Assembly: GCA_903840375.1 (NCBI GenBank) | Contig: CAIMFR010000070.1 | Coordinates: 1-6,164, forward strand | From: Candidatus Adlerbacteria bacterium | GTDB taxonomy: Bacteria > Patescibacteriota > Minisyncoccia > Phycocordibacterales > SBAW01 | Length of the DNA stretch: 6,164 bases | Direction of reading: 5' to 3' | Translations under genes and position numbers: made by a program | Notes under the pieces: model-generated | Database searches by the model: none | Seen by the model: only the letters and a program-made list of their open reading frames with translations | Told to the model about the DNA's origin: nothing | Shown here: one piece after another, positions 1 to 5,434 of the stretch | Numbering within the stretch: the first letter of the stretch is position 1 | Layout: every line of letters begins with the position of its first letter

Positions 1-85
1 ACTAGACCGCTATGCGAACCCTCCTTAATTTTTACGCACAAGTAACCCTTTATGTATAGCAAAAAAATACCTATATAGCCACCTT
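1..85. other. Intergenic stretch downstream of the GGDEF gene, no gene supported
   Basis: I see no gene here. The region is AT-rich. The one plus-strand ATG, at 12-14, opens only 15 codons before TAG. A near-consensus SD-like AAGGAGGG lies on the minus strand at 26-19, but no ATG, GTG or TTG follows before the window edge, so it may be chance. TATATAG/CTATACA half-sites around an A/T run (about 54-78) could form a weak hairpin after the GGDEF stop codon, but the stem is AT-only and imperfect, so I do not call a terminator. Confidence 0.5.
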
Positions 86-1159
86 TTACTCACCTCTTCC
101 GCCTGCCGCAACCCACAGTTCTTTGTGAGCATCCTTCAGCTCTCTCTTCAGCCGTTCAATCTCCGTATGCATCTTCTCCAAATCCGATTGTGAACTTTGT
201 TGTAATATTCGCGACTCAGCGTTACGTAGAAGTATCAACGAAAGGAACTTACTGACATCTGTCGCATCCTCACCCTCTTTAAGTCCCCTCTTGAAGGTTT
301 CCTTGTTTGTTGTTGCACGGATATCTGCAGTATCATACCAAACACGTTCCAACCTAGCGTTAAATGTATCACTCCTAGGTGTCTTTGAATGATCAGATTC
401 TTCGTATGCACGATACACATCGGCGAGTGTTGAAAAACCACCACCCATTGTCGGATAAAACTCAAAATTTTCAGGAATTTTTATTTCCGGAATCTCCTTG
501 ATAAACAGATCTTTGATTTTTTTTTGATCGTCCTCAAAAAACACAGGAAACGACTGTAATTCTTGTTGATAGGTGGTGAGCATTCTATGCAAGAAATCAT
601 CTGTAAGAGGCTCAGGACTCTCCATCCTGATGGAATACTCATCCCCGCCGCATGCATATGCTGTCACTTGATATCCTTTGTGACGTAATTCTCCTGTCAG
701 ATTGCCGTGGTTGAGCACAAACGCAGTCGAACTCAAATAATAATCACCTCTCGAATGTCCTAGAATGTCGTTGACGGACTTGAGGCCGTTAAGATCAAAA
801 TTGAATAAGGCTACACGAGATGCTCGTTCTGACACGTCAGGCGAGCTCTCGCCCCGCGGATATATACTCTCTATATCATTATTCAGTTGTTTAATAAGAA
901 ATTTTTTATTCGGTATAGCAGAACGCGAATCAAAATATGTTTCTGCAATATTGTTTATTTCTTCAGGCAAACGCTGGCGAATGATTCCTTCTTCTATACC
1001 CGCACTCTCACACCATTCTAAAAACATGGTGACTTTCTGCTTCAGAATACCAAGGTCTTCCCCTTTATATTTGAAGAGTCCTTCTCTCTCAAATCGTCCA
1101 ACGATTTCTGTATTCGTTTTTGTTTCTCTACCCTTCGGTATTTCTGGTTGTCTCTCCAT
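86..1159 (-). CDS. GGDEF-domain protein (probable diguanylate cyclase-like), soluble, with C-terminal coiled coil
   Basis: This is a 357-aa protein if it starts at ATG 1159; a GTG at 1174 in the same frame would add five residues and overlap htpX by 8 nt. The GGDEF core is clear: a metal-binding strand FDLNGLKSVND (Asp122, Asn130, Asp131), ILGH (to His135), GD at 138-139, then the signature GGDEY at 171-175, a conservative F-to-Y variant. A later MGGGFS segment near 238 resembles the VSIG strand of the family but lies farther from GGDEY than usual, implying an insertion of perhaps 15-20 residues. Family knowledge: GGDEF enzymes join two GTP into cyclic di-GMP. No RxxD inhibitory site precedes GGDEY. 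There is no signal peptide, membrane segment or recognisable PAS, REC or EAL domain. Residues 1-115 are mostly polar and unassigned. Residues 322-349 form a charged heptad-like helix suited to dimerisation. The gene is more AT-rich than its neighbours. Cyclase activity is inferred; the GGDEF fold is well supported. Confidence 0.85.
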   Translation of the reverse strand: MERQPEIPKGRETKTNTEIVGRFEREGLFKYKGEDLGILKQKVTMFLEWCESAGIEEGIIRQRLPEEINNIAETYFDSRSAIPNKKFLIKQLNNDIESIYPRGESSPDVSERASRVALFNFDLNGLKSVNDILGHSRGDYYLSSTAFVLNHGNLTGELRHKGYQVTAYACGGDEYSIRMESPEPLTDDFLHRMLTTYQQELQSFPVFFEDDQKKIKDLFIKEIPEIKIPENFEFYPTMGGGFSTLADVYRAYEESDHSKTPRSDTFNARLERVWYDTADIRATTNKETFKRGLKEGEDATDVSKFLSLILLRNAESRILQQSSQSDLEKMHTEIERLKRELKDAHKELWVAAGGRGE

Positions 1160-1165
1160 ACTCAA

Positions 1166-1171
1166 ATTATA
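1166..1171 (-). promoter_or_regulatory. Consensus -10 box inside the end of htpX, in leaderless geometry for the GGDEF gene
   Basis: TATAAT on the minus strand spans the last codon and stop of htpX. Six bases later comes the ATG at 1159, so a start site seven bases after the box would fall on the A of the ATG and give a leaderless mRNA. The -35 is poor: TAGAAT at 1194-1189, 17 nt upstream, matches TTGACA at 3 of 6 positions. The perfect hexamer could partly be chance, because it overlaps codons. Confidence 0.4.
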
Positions 1172-2063
1172 CACCCATGAGCGCTTTTATTCTATCTGCA
1201 ATGGGTGGATGTGTGGAAAATAGTTTGGTTATGAAGTTGCCTGCTGCATGCGGACCGAACGGATTGGAAATGTAGAGATGTGCGGTCGCGTTGTTCGCAT
1301 GGCGGAGCGGCACGGGATAATTACCTATTTTCCTAAGCGCCGAGGCGAGGCCGTCCGGATATCGCGTGAGCAGTGCGCCTGACGCGTCAGCAAGAAATTC
1401 CCGCTTGCGGGAGATTGCCAGCTGCAGAAGCGTCGCGAGTATCGGCGAGATGATGATGAAGAGTATCGCCACGACGGCGACAATGGGATTATTCCCTTCC
1501 CTGTCATTATTATTTCTACCTACACCGAAAAATGACGCGCGGAAAAAGAAATCCGCGACCAATGTCACCATGCCAACCAACACGACGGCGACAGTCGAAA
1601 CAAGCATGTCGCGATTTCCAATGTGCGAAAGTTCGTGCGCAATAACTCCCTCAAGCTCACTGCGGTCAAGCATACTTATAAGTCCGGTAGTCACCGCAAC
1701 GGCCGAATGCTTTGCATTGCGCCCGGTTGCAAAAGCGTTCGGCGCCGGATCATTGATAACATACACGTGCGGTTTTGGTAGGCCGGCGGTGATCGCGAGA
1801 TTTTCCACCAAGTGATTGAGCTCTACATATTCCGGACCGTCGGCAGGTTTCGCGGCGGCCATCGCTATCACCAGTTTGTCGGAAAACCAGTAGCTGCAAA
1901 TGTTGGTGGCAATTGCGAAGATGACGGCGAACACGAGAATGCCGGGATTGTTGTAATACCAAGAAATAGCCCAGCCGAGCGCGATTACAACGCTCAAAAA
2001 CACCACCATCAGCAGCCAAGTCTTCGCAATATTCTCATCTTTGTGTGTGTAAAGCGTCGCCAT
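1167..2063 (-). CDS. htpX: HtpX-family membrane zinc metalloprotease (M48)
   Basis: The 298-aa length is normal for HtpX. Two hydrophobic helices near the N-terminus (about 15-36 and 40-60) are followed by a conserved NAFATGRN region (109-116), then the catalytic zinc motif HELSH at 143-147 with Glu144 as general base. Two further hydrophobic segments lie at about 155-174 and 193-215. The third zinc ligand is Glu222 in REFLADASGA, and STHPPIADRI near 283-292 is the usual C-terminal signature. Family knowledge: HtpX is a cytoplasmic-membrane endoprotease that degrades misfolded membrane proteins and overlaps functionally with FtsH. All expected catalytic residues are present, so it should be active. 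The gene follows lemA, a common pairing, across a 143-nt gap occupied mostly by a long inverted repeat ending 13 nt before this ATG. No SD precedes the start. The 3' end overlaps the putative promoter of the GGDEF gene. Confidence 0.96.
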   Translation of the reverse strand: MATLYTHKDENIAKTWLLMVVFLSVVIALGWAISWYYNNPGILVFAVIFAIATNICSYWFSDKLVIAMAAAKPADGPEYVELNHLVENLAITAGLPKPHVYVINDPAPNAFATGRNAKHSAVAVTTGLISMLDRSELEGVIAHELSHIGNRDMLVSTVAVVLVGMVTLVADFFFRASFFGVGRNNNDREGNNPIVAVVAILFIIISPILATLLQLAISRKREFLADASGALLTRYPDGLASALRKIGNYPVPLRHANNATAHLYISNPFGPHAAGNFITKLFSTHPPIADRIKALMGV

Positions 2064-2076
2064 GTGTTAACTGTCA

Positions 2077-2196
2077 GTGATTCCGCACAGAATAAAATTT
2101 TTCTGGCCACCATAATTTTCTTGCTAGAAATTATTATGTCTCGCGTCGTCACGCTCGACGTCATTGGCCAAAAAACTTTATTCTGCACGAAATCAC
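2077..2196 (-). repeat. Long imperfect inverted repeat (32-bp stem) filling the lemA-htpX gap, probable RNA hairpin
   Basis: Arms at 2077-2109 and 2165-2196 are reverse complements over 32 positions with four substitutions and one extra base (2103). Read on the minus strand, the direction of lemA and htpX, all four substitutions are G-U wobbles: 2083/2190, 2086/2187, 2087/2186 and 2097/2176. That RNA is thus a continuous 32-bp stem with one bulge. On the plus strand the same four would be A-C mismatches. The 55-nt interior holds two smaller hairpins: CGTCG/CGACG with a 7-nt loop (2160-2144), and ATAATTTC against GAAAATTAT with one bulged A (2134-2112). The whole resembles a three-way junction. 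No U-tract follows on the minus strand, so it is not an intrinsic terminator. It could be an RNase processing or stabilising structure controlling lemA versus htpX, or a MITE/REP-like element. The pairing is directly visible; the function is not known. Confidence 0.85.
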
Positions 2197-2206
2197 GTGC
2201 CGAGAC

Positions 2207-2770
2207 TTAAAACTTCACCTGTACCGGCTCTTTCGCTGCAGCCTCATCTGCGCCGAGTGTGAAAAATTCTCGCTGCTCGAAGCGGAACATTCTGGCGATG
2301 ATATTGCTCGGGAAAGATTGAAGAGACGTGTTAAGGTCGCGCACATTACCATTGTAGAAGCGACGTGCCGCTTGGATCTTATTCTCCGTATCGGAAAGCT
2401 CGCGCTGTAGCTCGAGGAAGTTTTGATTCGCTTTGAGGTCAGGATACGCCTCGGCAATAGCAAACACAGACTTGAGCGCCTGCGAGAGCATATTTTCCGC
2501 TTCGCCGCGCGCCTCAACGCTGCCGTCTGCACCCATCGCGCGAGCGCGTGCGAGGGTCACGTTTTCAAATGCCTCCTTTTCGTGCTTCGCGTACCCTTTC
2601 ACCGTCTCGACCAGGTTTGGAATAAGGTCATAACGACGCTTCAACTGGACGTCTATGTCCGCCCACGCCTCCTTCGCGCGGTTGATCATCCTCACGAAAT
2701 GGTTAAACGAGAACACAGCCCACAGAACCAACACACCGATAATACCAAGCACTATATAGGTAATTGCCAT
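2207..2770 (-). CDS. lemA: LemA family protein
   Basis: The protein has 187 residues, typical for LemA. One membrane helix spans about residues 3-22, with a very short outer N-terminus, followed by the family hallmark NRAKEAWADIDVQLKRRYDL (30-49) and IPNLVETVKGY (50-60). The second conserved block is around 109-148, with YPDLKANQNF, LQRELSDTENKI and ARRFYNGNVRDLN. The C-terminal tail is short and uncharacterised. The protein is expected to be a membrane-anchored helical bundle; its biochemical role is not established in the family, although lemA is often found next to htpX, as here. I chose the ATG at 2770 because the membrane helix starts there and a -10-like box lies just before it; a TTG 15 codons upstream is open in frame but unlikely. 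It has no SD. The gene starts divergently from the 42-aa cassette and is followed by the hairpin element and htpX. Confidence 0.95.
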   Translation of the reverse strand: MAITYIVLGIIGVLVLWAVFSFNHFVRMINRAKEAWADIDVQLKRRYDLIPNLVETVKGYAKHEKEAFENVTLARARAMGADGSVEARGEAENMLSQALKSVFAIAEAYPDLKANQNFLELQRELSDTENKIQAARRFYNGNVRDLNTSLQSFPSNIIARMFRFEQREFFTLGADEAAAKEPVQVKF

Positions 2771-2776
2771 GTCAAA

Positions 2777-2804
2777 AGTGTACCATCTTTGTAAAAAGAC
2801 ACAA
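2777..2804 (-). promoter_or_regulatory. Putative lemA promoter, leaderless geometry
   Basis: On the minus strand a -10-like TACACT (2782-2777, 4 of 6 consensus) lies exactly six bases before the lemA ATG at 2770. A weak -35 TTGTGT (2804-2799) is 16 nt further upstream. Transcription starting seven bases after the box would begin on the A of the ATG. This is the same spacing as in front of the GGDEF gene. Neither hexamer is strong, so the call rests on position and the absence of any SD. Confidence 0.4.
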
Positions 2805-2808
2805 TGAG

Positions 2809-2836
2809 TTGACAAACCAAATGGTTCGTGTATACT
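2809..2836 (+). promoter_or_regulatory. Strong sigma70-type promoter of the 42-aa microprotein gene
   Basis: A perfect -35 TTGACA (2809-2814), a 16-nt spacer, and a -10 TATACT (2831-2836, 5 of 6 consensus). The expected start is near A2843, giving a leader of about 59 nt before the ATG at 2902. It lies back to back with the lemA promoter, whose -35 region ends only a few bases away on the other strand, so the two may compete for RNA polymerase. Confidence 0.8.
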
Positions 2837-2901
2837 CTCTCTAGAGGTTCAGCGTTCGTGTCCTCATTGAAGAAACAAGGCGCAAACAAAGGAGAAGTTC
2901 C

Positions 2902-3030
2902 ATGACACTTCCGATCGTCGCTATGGGTGCCATCTTCGTTCTCGGCATACCGTTGACCCTTCTGGTCGGCGCCATCAGCGTCGGCGTCGTGGCCAAGAAG
3001 GTCATCAACACCATCAGCCCGCCGCGGTAA
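2902..3030 (+). CDS. 42-aa single-pass membrane microprotein, function unknown
   Basis: I do not recognise this protein. The gene has every sign of being real: a consensus promoter at 2809-2836, an SD AAAGGAG (2888-2894) seven bases before the ATG, an open frame ending in TAA, and a strong terminator 21 nt after the stop. The translation starts MTLPIVAMG, continues as a nearly uninterrupted hydrophobic helix (about residues 3-31, rich in Val, Ile, Leu, Gly and Ala), and ends with a basic tail AKKVINTISPPR. By the positive-inside rule the tail is probably cytoplasmic. Codons mostly end in C or G, a GC-rich choice stronger than in nearby genes, which could mean high expression or foreign origin. 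It is transcribed alone, divergent from lemA and convergent with groEL. Possible roles include a small regulator of a membrane complex, a stress microprotein or a type I toxin-like peptide; none is demonstrated, and I see no antisense-RNA gene to back the toxin idea. Confidence 0.8.
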   Translation: MTLPIVAMGAIFVLGIPLTLLVGAISVGVVAKKVINTISPPR

Positions 3031-3051
3031 CAATCGCAAAAGCAAGGCCAA

Positions 3052-3100
3052 AACGGCGTCCCGCTTCTTCTAGCGGGACGCCGTTCTACTTTTTTATTTT
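3052..3100 (+). terminator. Rho-independent terminator, possibly bidirectional, between the 42-aa gene and groEL
   Basis: A perfect 14-bp stem, AACGGCGTCCCGCT (3052-3065) against AGCGGGACGCCGTT (3072-3085), closes a 6-nt loop TCTTCT and is followed by CTAC and a T-rich run (3090-3100). It ends the plus-strand microprotein transcript. It also lies just after the groEL stop on the minus strand, where only TTTT follows the stem, so it may serve both convergent genes with less efficiency for groEL. Confidence 0.92.
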
Positions 3101-3111
3101 CGAACTTTCTC

Positions 3112-4764
3112 TTAGTAATCCATGCCGTCCATTCCTCCCATGCCGCCCGGCATCGCGGGGGATTTTTCTTCTTTCGGCTCGTCGGCAATAAGCGCCTCGG
3201 TCGTGAGTATCATCGCCGCTGCGGAGGATGCACGTTCCAGTCCGGTACGCGTAACTTTGACCGGGTCAACGATACCGGCTGCGAGCATGTCCATCACCAC
3301 TTCATCTTTCACCGCATCGTAGCCTGCGTTGCCCTTCGCCTGTTTTACTTTTTCAACAACGACACCGGCATCGACACCGGCATTCATCGCGATCTGGCGC
3401 AGCGGCATCTCGAGTGCCTTGAGCACCACCTCATATCCGACGCGCATATCCGCCGACATTTTATCCTTCGCTTTCGCAAATGATTCCGATACTTTCTGTG
3501 CAGCCTTCACCAATGCGGAGCCGCCGCCTGCGACTATTCCCTCCTCGATGGCAGCCTTGGTCGCGTTGACCGCGTCTTCAATTTTCAATTTGAGATATTT
3601 CATCTCGGTCTCGGTCGCCGCACCGACGTGAATGACTGCCACGCCGCCGGCAAGCTTCGCCAAGCGTTCCTCCAATTTTTCTTTGTCGAACTTCGAGGTC
3701 GTGTTGTCGATCTGCATGCGAATTTCTCCGACGCGGTTTTTGATAGCATCCTTGTCGCCCTTGCCGCCAACGATAGTCGTCTTGTCTTTGGTGGCAATAA
3801 CTTTTGCCGCGCGACCAAGCTGTGCGATCGTCGCATTCTCAAACTTGATGCCGACCTCCTCCGAGATAACTTCGCCTCCGGTCATGACCGCGATGTCGCG
3901 AAGCATTTCTTTCTTTCGATCGCCATAGCCCGGCGCTTTCACCGCAAGGACGTTGAACGTGCCGCGCAATTTGTTGACAACAAATGTCGTGAGCGCCTCG
4001 CCGTCCACATCATCCGCAATGATGACCAATTCTTTCTTGCCGGACTGCGCGACCTTTTCAAGTATCGGCAAAATCTCCTGCACGGACGAAACTTTCTTGT
4101 CGGTGATGAGCAAAAGCGCGTCTTTGTACGAGGCTTCCATGCGCTCGCTGTTGGTGATCATGTATGCCGAAACGTAGCCTTTGTCGAACTCAAGACCTTC
4201 GACGACCTCCTTCTCAATGCCGAGCGACTGCGATTCCTCGACGGTCACCACGCCGTCCTTGCCGACCTCTTTTATCGTGTCGGCAATGATCGCTCCGATC
4301 TCCACGGACTCCGCGGAAATGGTCGCGACCTGGCGGATCTCTTCGTCATTCTGAATTTTCTTTGCCGAGGCGCGCAGCACAGCCACCGTCTCCGCGCACG
4401 CCTTCTCGATACCGGAGCGCACACCCATCGCGTTGAGACCCATCTCTGTGTGCTTCATTCCCTCGTCGATGATCGCCTGCAAAAGCACCACGGACGTGGT
4501 CGTGCCGTCGCCTGCAATGTCATTCGTTTTCGACGCAACTTCTTTCACAATCTCCGCGCCCATGTTCTCGAATTTGTTGCTGAAAGAAATTTCTTTCGCG
4601 ATGGAAACGCCGTCGTTCGTGATAGTCGGACCGCCGTATCCTTTGTCGAAAGCCACATTGCGTCCGCGCGGGCCGAGCGTCACTTTGACCGCACTTGCCG
4701 CCTTGTCGATGCCGCTTTTAAGCGCCCGGCGTGCATGTTCGTTAAAAAGAATTTGTTTTGCCAT
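3112..4764 (-). CDS. groL: Chaperonin GroEL (Hsp60), 60-kDa subunit
   Basis: The full-length 550-aa group I chaperonin is intact. The N-terminus MAKQILFNEHARRAL is the usual one. Equatorial ATP-site motifs are present: VTLGPRGRNV (28-37), ITNDGVSIAK (48-57) and AGDGTTTSVVL (84-94), where Asp86 corresponds to E. coli Asp87. The apical and intermediate segments include KAPGYGDRKKEML (276-288); Asp397 in IEDAVNATKAA corresponds to the hydrolysis aspartate Asp398 of E. coli, and EEGIVAGGGSAL (407-418) follows. The C-terminus carries the flexible Gly-Met tail PGGMGGMDGMDY, shorter than some but typical. Family knowledge: fourteen subunits form a double ring that encloses unfolded protein under the GroES lid and uses ATP to drive folding. 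It lies 18 nt after groES as the second gene of the operon. No SD precedes the ATG; the leader is A/T-rich. I found no CIRCE heat-shock operator upstream of the operon. Confidence 0.99.
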   Translation of the reverse strand: MAKQILFNEHARRALKSGIDKAASAVKVTLGPRGRNVAFDKGYGGPTITNDGVSIAKEISFSNKFENMGAEIVKEVASKTNDIAGDGTTTSVVLLQAIIDEGMKHTEMGLNAMGVRSGIEKACAETVAVLRASAKKIQNDEEIRQVATISAESVEIGAIIADTIKEVGKDGVVTVEESQSLGIEKEVVEGLEFDKGYVSAYMITNSERMEASYKDALLLITDKKVSSVQEILPILEKVAQSGKKELVIIADDVDGEALTTFVVNKLRGTFNVLAVKAPGYGDRKKEMLRDIAVMTGGEVISEEVGIKFENATIAQLGRAAKVIATKDKTTIVGGKGDKDAIKNRVGEIRMQIDNTTSKFDKEKLEERLAKLAGGVAVIHVGAATETEMKYLKLKIEDAVNATKAAIEEGIVAGGGSALVKAAQKVSESFAKAKDKMSADMRVGYEVVLKALEMPLRQIAMNAGVDAGVVVEKVKQAKGNAGYDAVKDEVVMDMLAAGIVDPVKVTRTGLERASSAAAMILTTEALIADEPKEEKSPAMPGGMGGMDGMDY

Positions 4765-4782
4765 AAATAATTTTGTTGATGA

Positions 4783-5223
4783 TTATTTGGTAATTACTGC
4801 GAGCACATTACCTTCGCCGACGATGTAATATTCGACGCCGCCGACTTTTACTTCGTCATACCCGTACTTGGAAAAAAGAATTCTGTCGCCAACTTCCACA
4901 GACATCGGAACTCGCTCACCATCGTCCACCTTGCCCGGGCCGACTGCGATGACCGTTCCCTGCTCCGGCTTTTCTTTGCCGACAGTCTCCGGAATTATGA
5001 TGCCGAATGAGGTCATCTTGCCCGTTTCCTCCGGCGAGAGAGGCTTCACCAGCACGCGATCGCCGAGCGGCATGATGCCGGACTCGTTAGTATTTTTTTC
5101 AACAGCAACAACAGGATTCACAGCCGCGGCTTTCTTTATAACCTTCTTTGCAACATTACTCTCGACAGAGCGATGAGGCATCGACTTCGCCTTCGTCACA
5201 ACTTTTTTTACTGCCTTCTTCAT
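4783..5223 (-). CDS. groS: Co-chaperonin GroES (Hsp10) with a basic N-terminal extension
   Basis: From Met51 the sequence is a canonical GroES: MPLGDRVLVKPL, a mobile-loop segment with the hydrophobic tripeptide III in GIIIPET, GTVIAVGPG, a middle block VGDRILFSKYGYDEVKVGG and the end VLAVITK. That core alone is 96 residues, the normal length. The open frame continues 50 residues further upstream to ATG 5223, giving 146 aa with an extension rich in Lys, Ala and Val (KKAVKKVVTKAKS, KKVIKKAAAV) that resembles a disordered basic tail. I report the long form because -10-like boxes lie upstream of 5223 and none convincing lies before Met51 (ATG at 5073). Neither start has an SD. The internal start would give an ordinary GroES, so the long form is open to doubt. 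GroES caps GroEL as a heptamer; a tail on each subunit would add seven basic arms. First gene of the groES-groEL operon. Confidence 0.93.
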   Translation of the reverse strand: MKKAVKKVVTKAKSMPHRSVESNVAKKVIKKAAAVNPVVAVEKNTNESGIMPLGDRVLVKPLSPEETGKMTSFGIIIPETVGKEKPEQGTVIAVGPGKVDDGERVPMSVEVGDRILFSKYGYDEVKVGGVEYYIVGEGNVLAVITK

Positions 5224-5231
5224 AGCAAAAT

Positions 5232-5263
5232 ACTATATGGTTAATTAACGCTGCTAAATTATA
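5232..5263 (-). promoter_or_regulatory. Candidate groESL promoter elements
   Basis: Two -10-like boxes precede the long groES start: a consensus TATAAT (5263-5258), which would give a leader of about 28 nt, and TATAGT (5237-5232), eight bases before the ATG at 5223, close to leaderless. Neither has a good -35: the hexamer 17 nt above the first is CCCGAA. GCTA/TAGC half-sites (5264-5252) flank the first box as a small dyad, but it is not a CIRCE (TTAGCACTC-N9-GAGTGCTAA) element. How the operon responds to heat therefore cannot be read from this sequence. Confidence 0.45.
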
Positions 5264-5311
5264 GCTCCGCTCGTGCTTTTTTCGGGGAGCGTACTCGTCA
5301 TCAAAGATAGT

Positions 5312-5339
5312 CAAAAACCCTTGCTCGGTCAAGGTTTTG
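5312..5339. terminator. Terminator-like hairpin between divergent groES and the 102-aa gene
   Basis: CCTTG (5319-5323) pairs with CAAGG (5330-5334) around the loop CTCGGT; flanking A and T runs extend the pairing to about nine or ten pairs with bulges. On the minus strand the stem is followed by a T5 run. Its most likely job is to stop minus-strand transcripts coming from trmD before the groES promoter, because the 3' end of trmD has no minus-strand U-tract terminator. The GC core is only five pairs, so it is a moderate candidate. Confidence 0.45.
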
Positions 5340-5343
5340 GTGT

Positions 5344-5371
5344 TTGACAACATGTATTAACTATGTATAGA
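5344..5371 (+). promoter_or_regulatory. Sigma70-type promoter of the 102-aa orphan gene
   Basis: A perfect -35 TTGACA (5344-5349), a 16-nt spacer and a -10 TATAGA (5366-5371, 4 of 6 consensus; TAGAAT at 5368-5373 is an alternative with an 18-nt spacer). The predicted start is around 5378-5380, leaving a leader of about 55 nt. The -35 sequence and 16-nt spacing are the same as in the promoter at 2809-2836. Confidence 0.75.
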
Positions 5372-5372
5372 A

Positions 5373-5431
5373 TGGCCTCAGCATGAATGATGCTGGATTT
5401 TGTACGGCAAAAAACCAGCCATTGGAGGCTA
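5373..5431 (+). promoter_or_regulatory. Structured 5' leader of the 102-aa gene, may mask its SD
   Basis: Two hairpins can form in the leader: CAGCAT/ATGCTG around GAATG (5379-5395), and GCTGG-a-TTTTG, loop TACGG, CAAAA-aa-CCAGC (5392-5419). In full they share bases 5392-5395 and exclude each other; slightly trimmed they can coexist. An outer pairing of TGGCCTC (5373-5379) with GAGGCTA (5425-5431) would cover the SD GGAGG (5424-5428), but most of its 5' half lies upstream of the predicted transcription start, so it only applies if transcription begins earlier. The pairings are visible; a regulatory role is inference. Confidence 0.45.
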
Positions 5432-5434
5432 CCA

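Noticed and set aside
19..26. SD-like AAGGAGGG on the minus strand near the left edge
   Set aside because: No start codon follows before the window ends at position 1, so there is no gene to attach it to.
1366..1815. 149-aa plus-strand frame opposite htpX
   Set aside because: It is antisense to the conserved HtpX catalytic region, has low-complexity Ser/Thr-rich composition and no initiation signals.
2771..2815. LemA start at the in-frame TTG 2815
   Set aside because: It would add a polar 15-residue segment before the membrane helix and overlap both divergent promoters; ATG 2770 gives the normal LemA length.
3628..4770. 380-aa open frame on the plus strand opposite groEL
   Set aside because: It is a shadow of the biased groEL codons; long antisense frames opposite groEL are common, and it has no promoter, SD or recognisable domain.
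5224..5290. Possible CIRCE/HrcA heat-shock operator before groES
   Set aside because: One TTAGCA half-site exists, but there is no matching GAGTGCTAA half at nine bases; only a small GCTA/TAGC dyad is present.
5156..5353. 65-aa minus-strand frame overlapping the start of groES
   Set aside because: It crosses the terminator-like hairpin and the groES -10 boxes, overlaps groES in another frame, and has no SD or protein-like domain.
5387..5434. N-terminal extension of the 102-aa protein from ATG 5387 or 5390
   Set aside because: Those codons lie within leader hairpins and lack an SD, whereas ATG 5435 has a perfect GGAGG six bases upstream.
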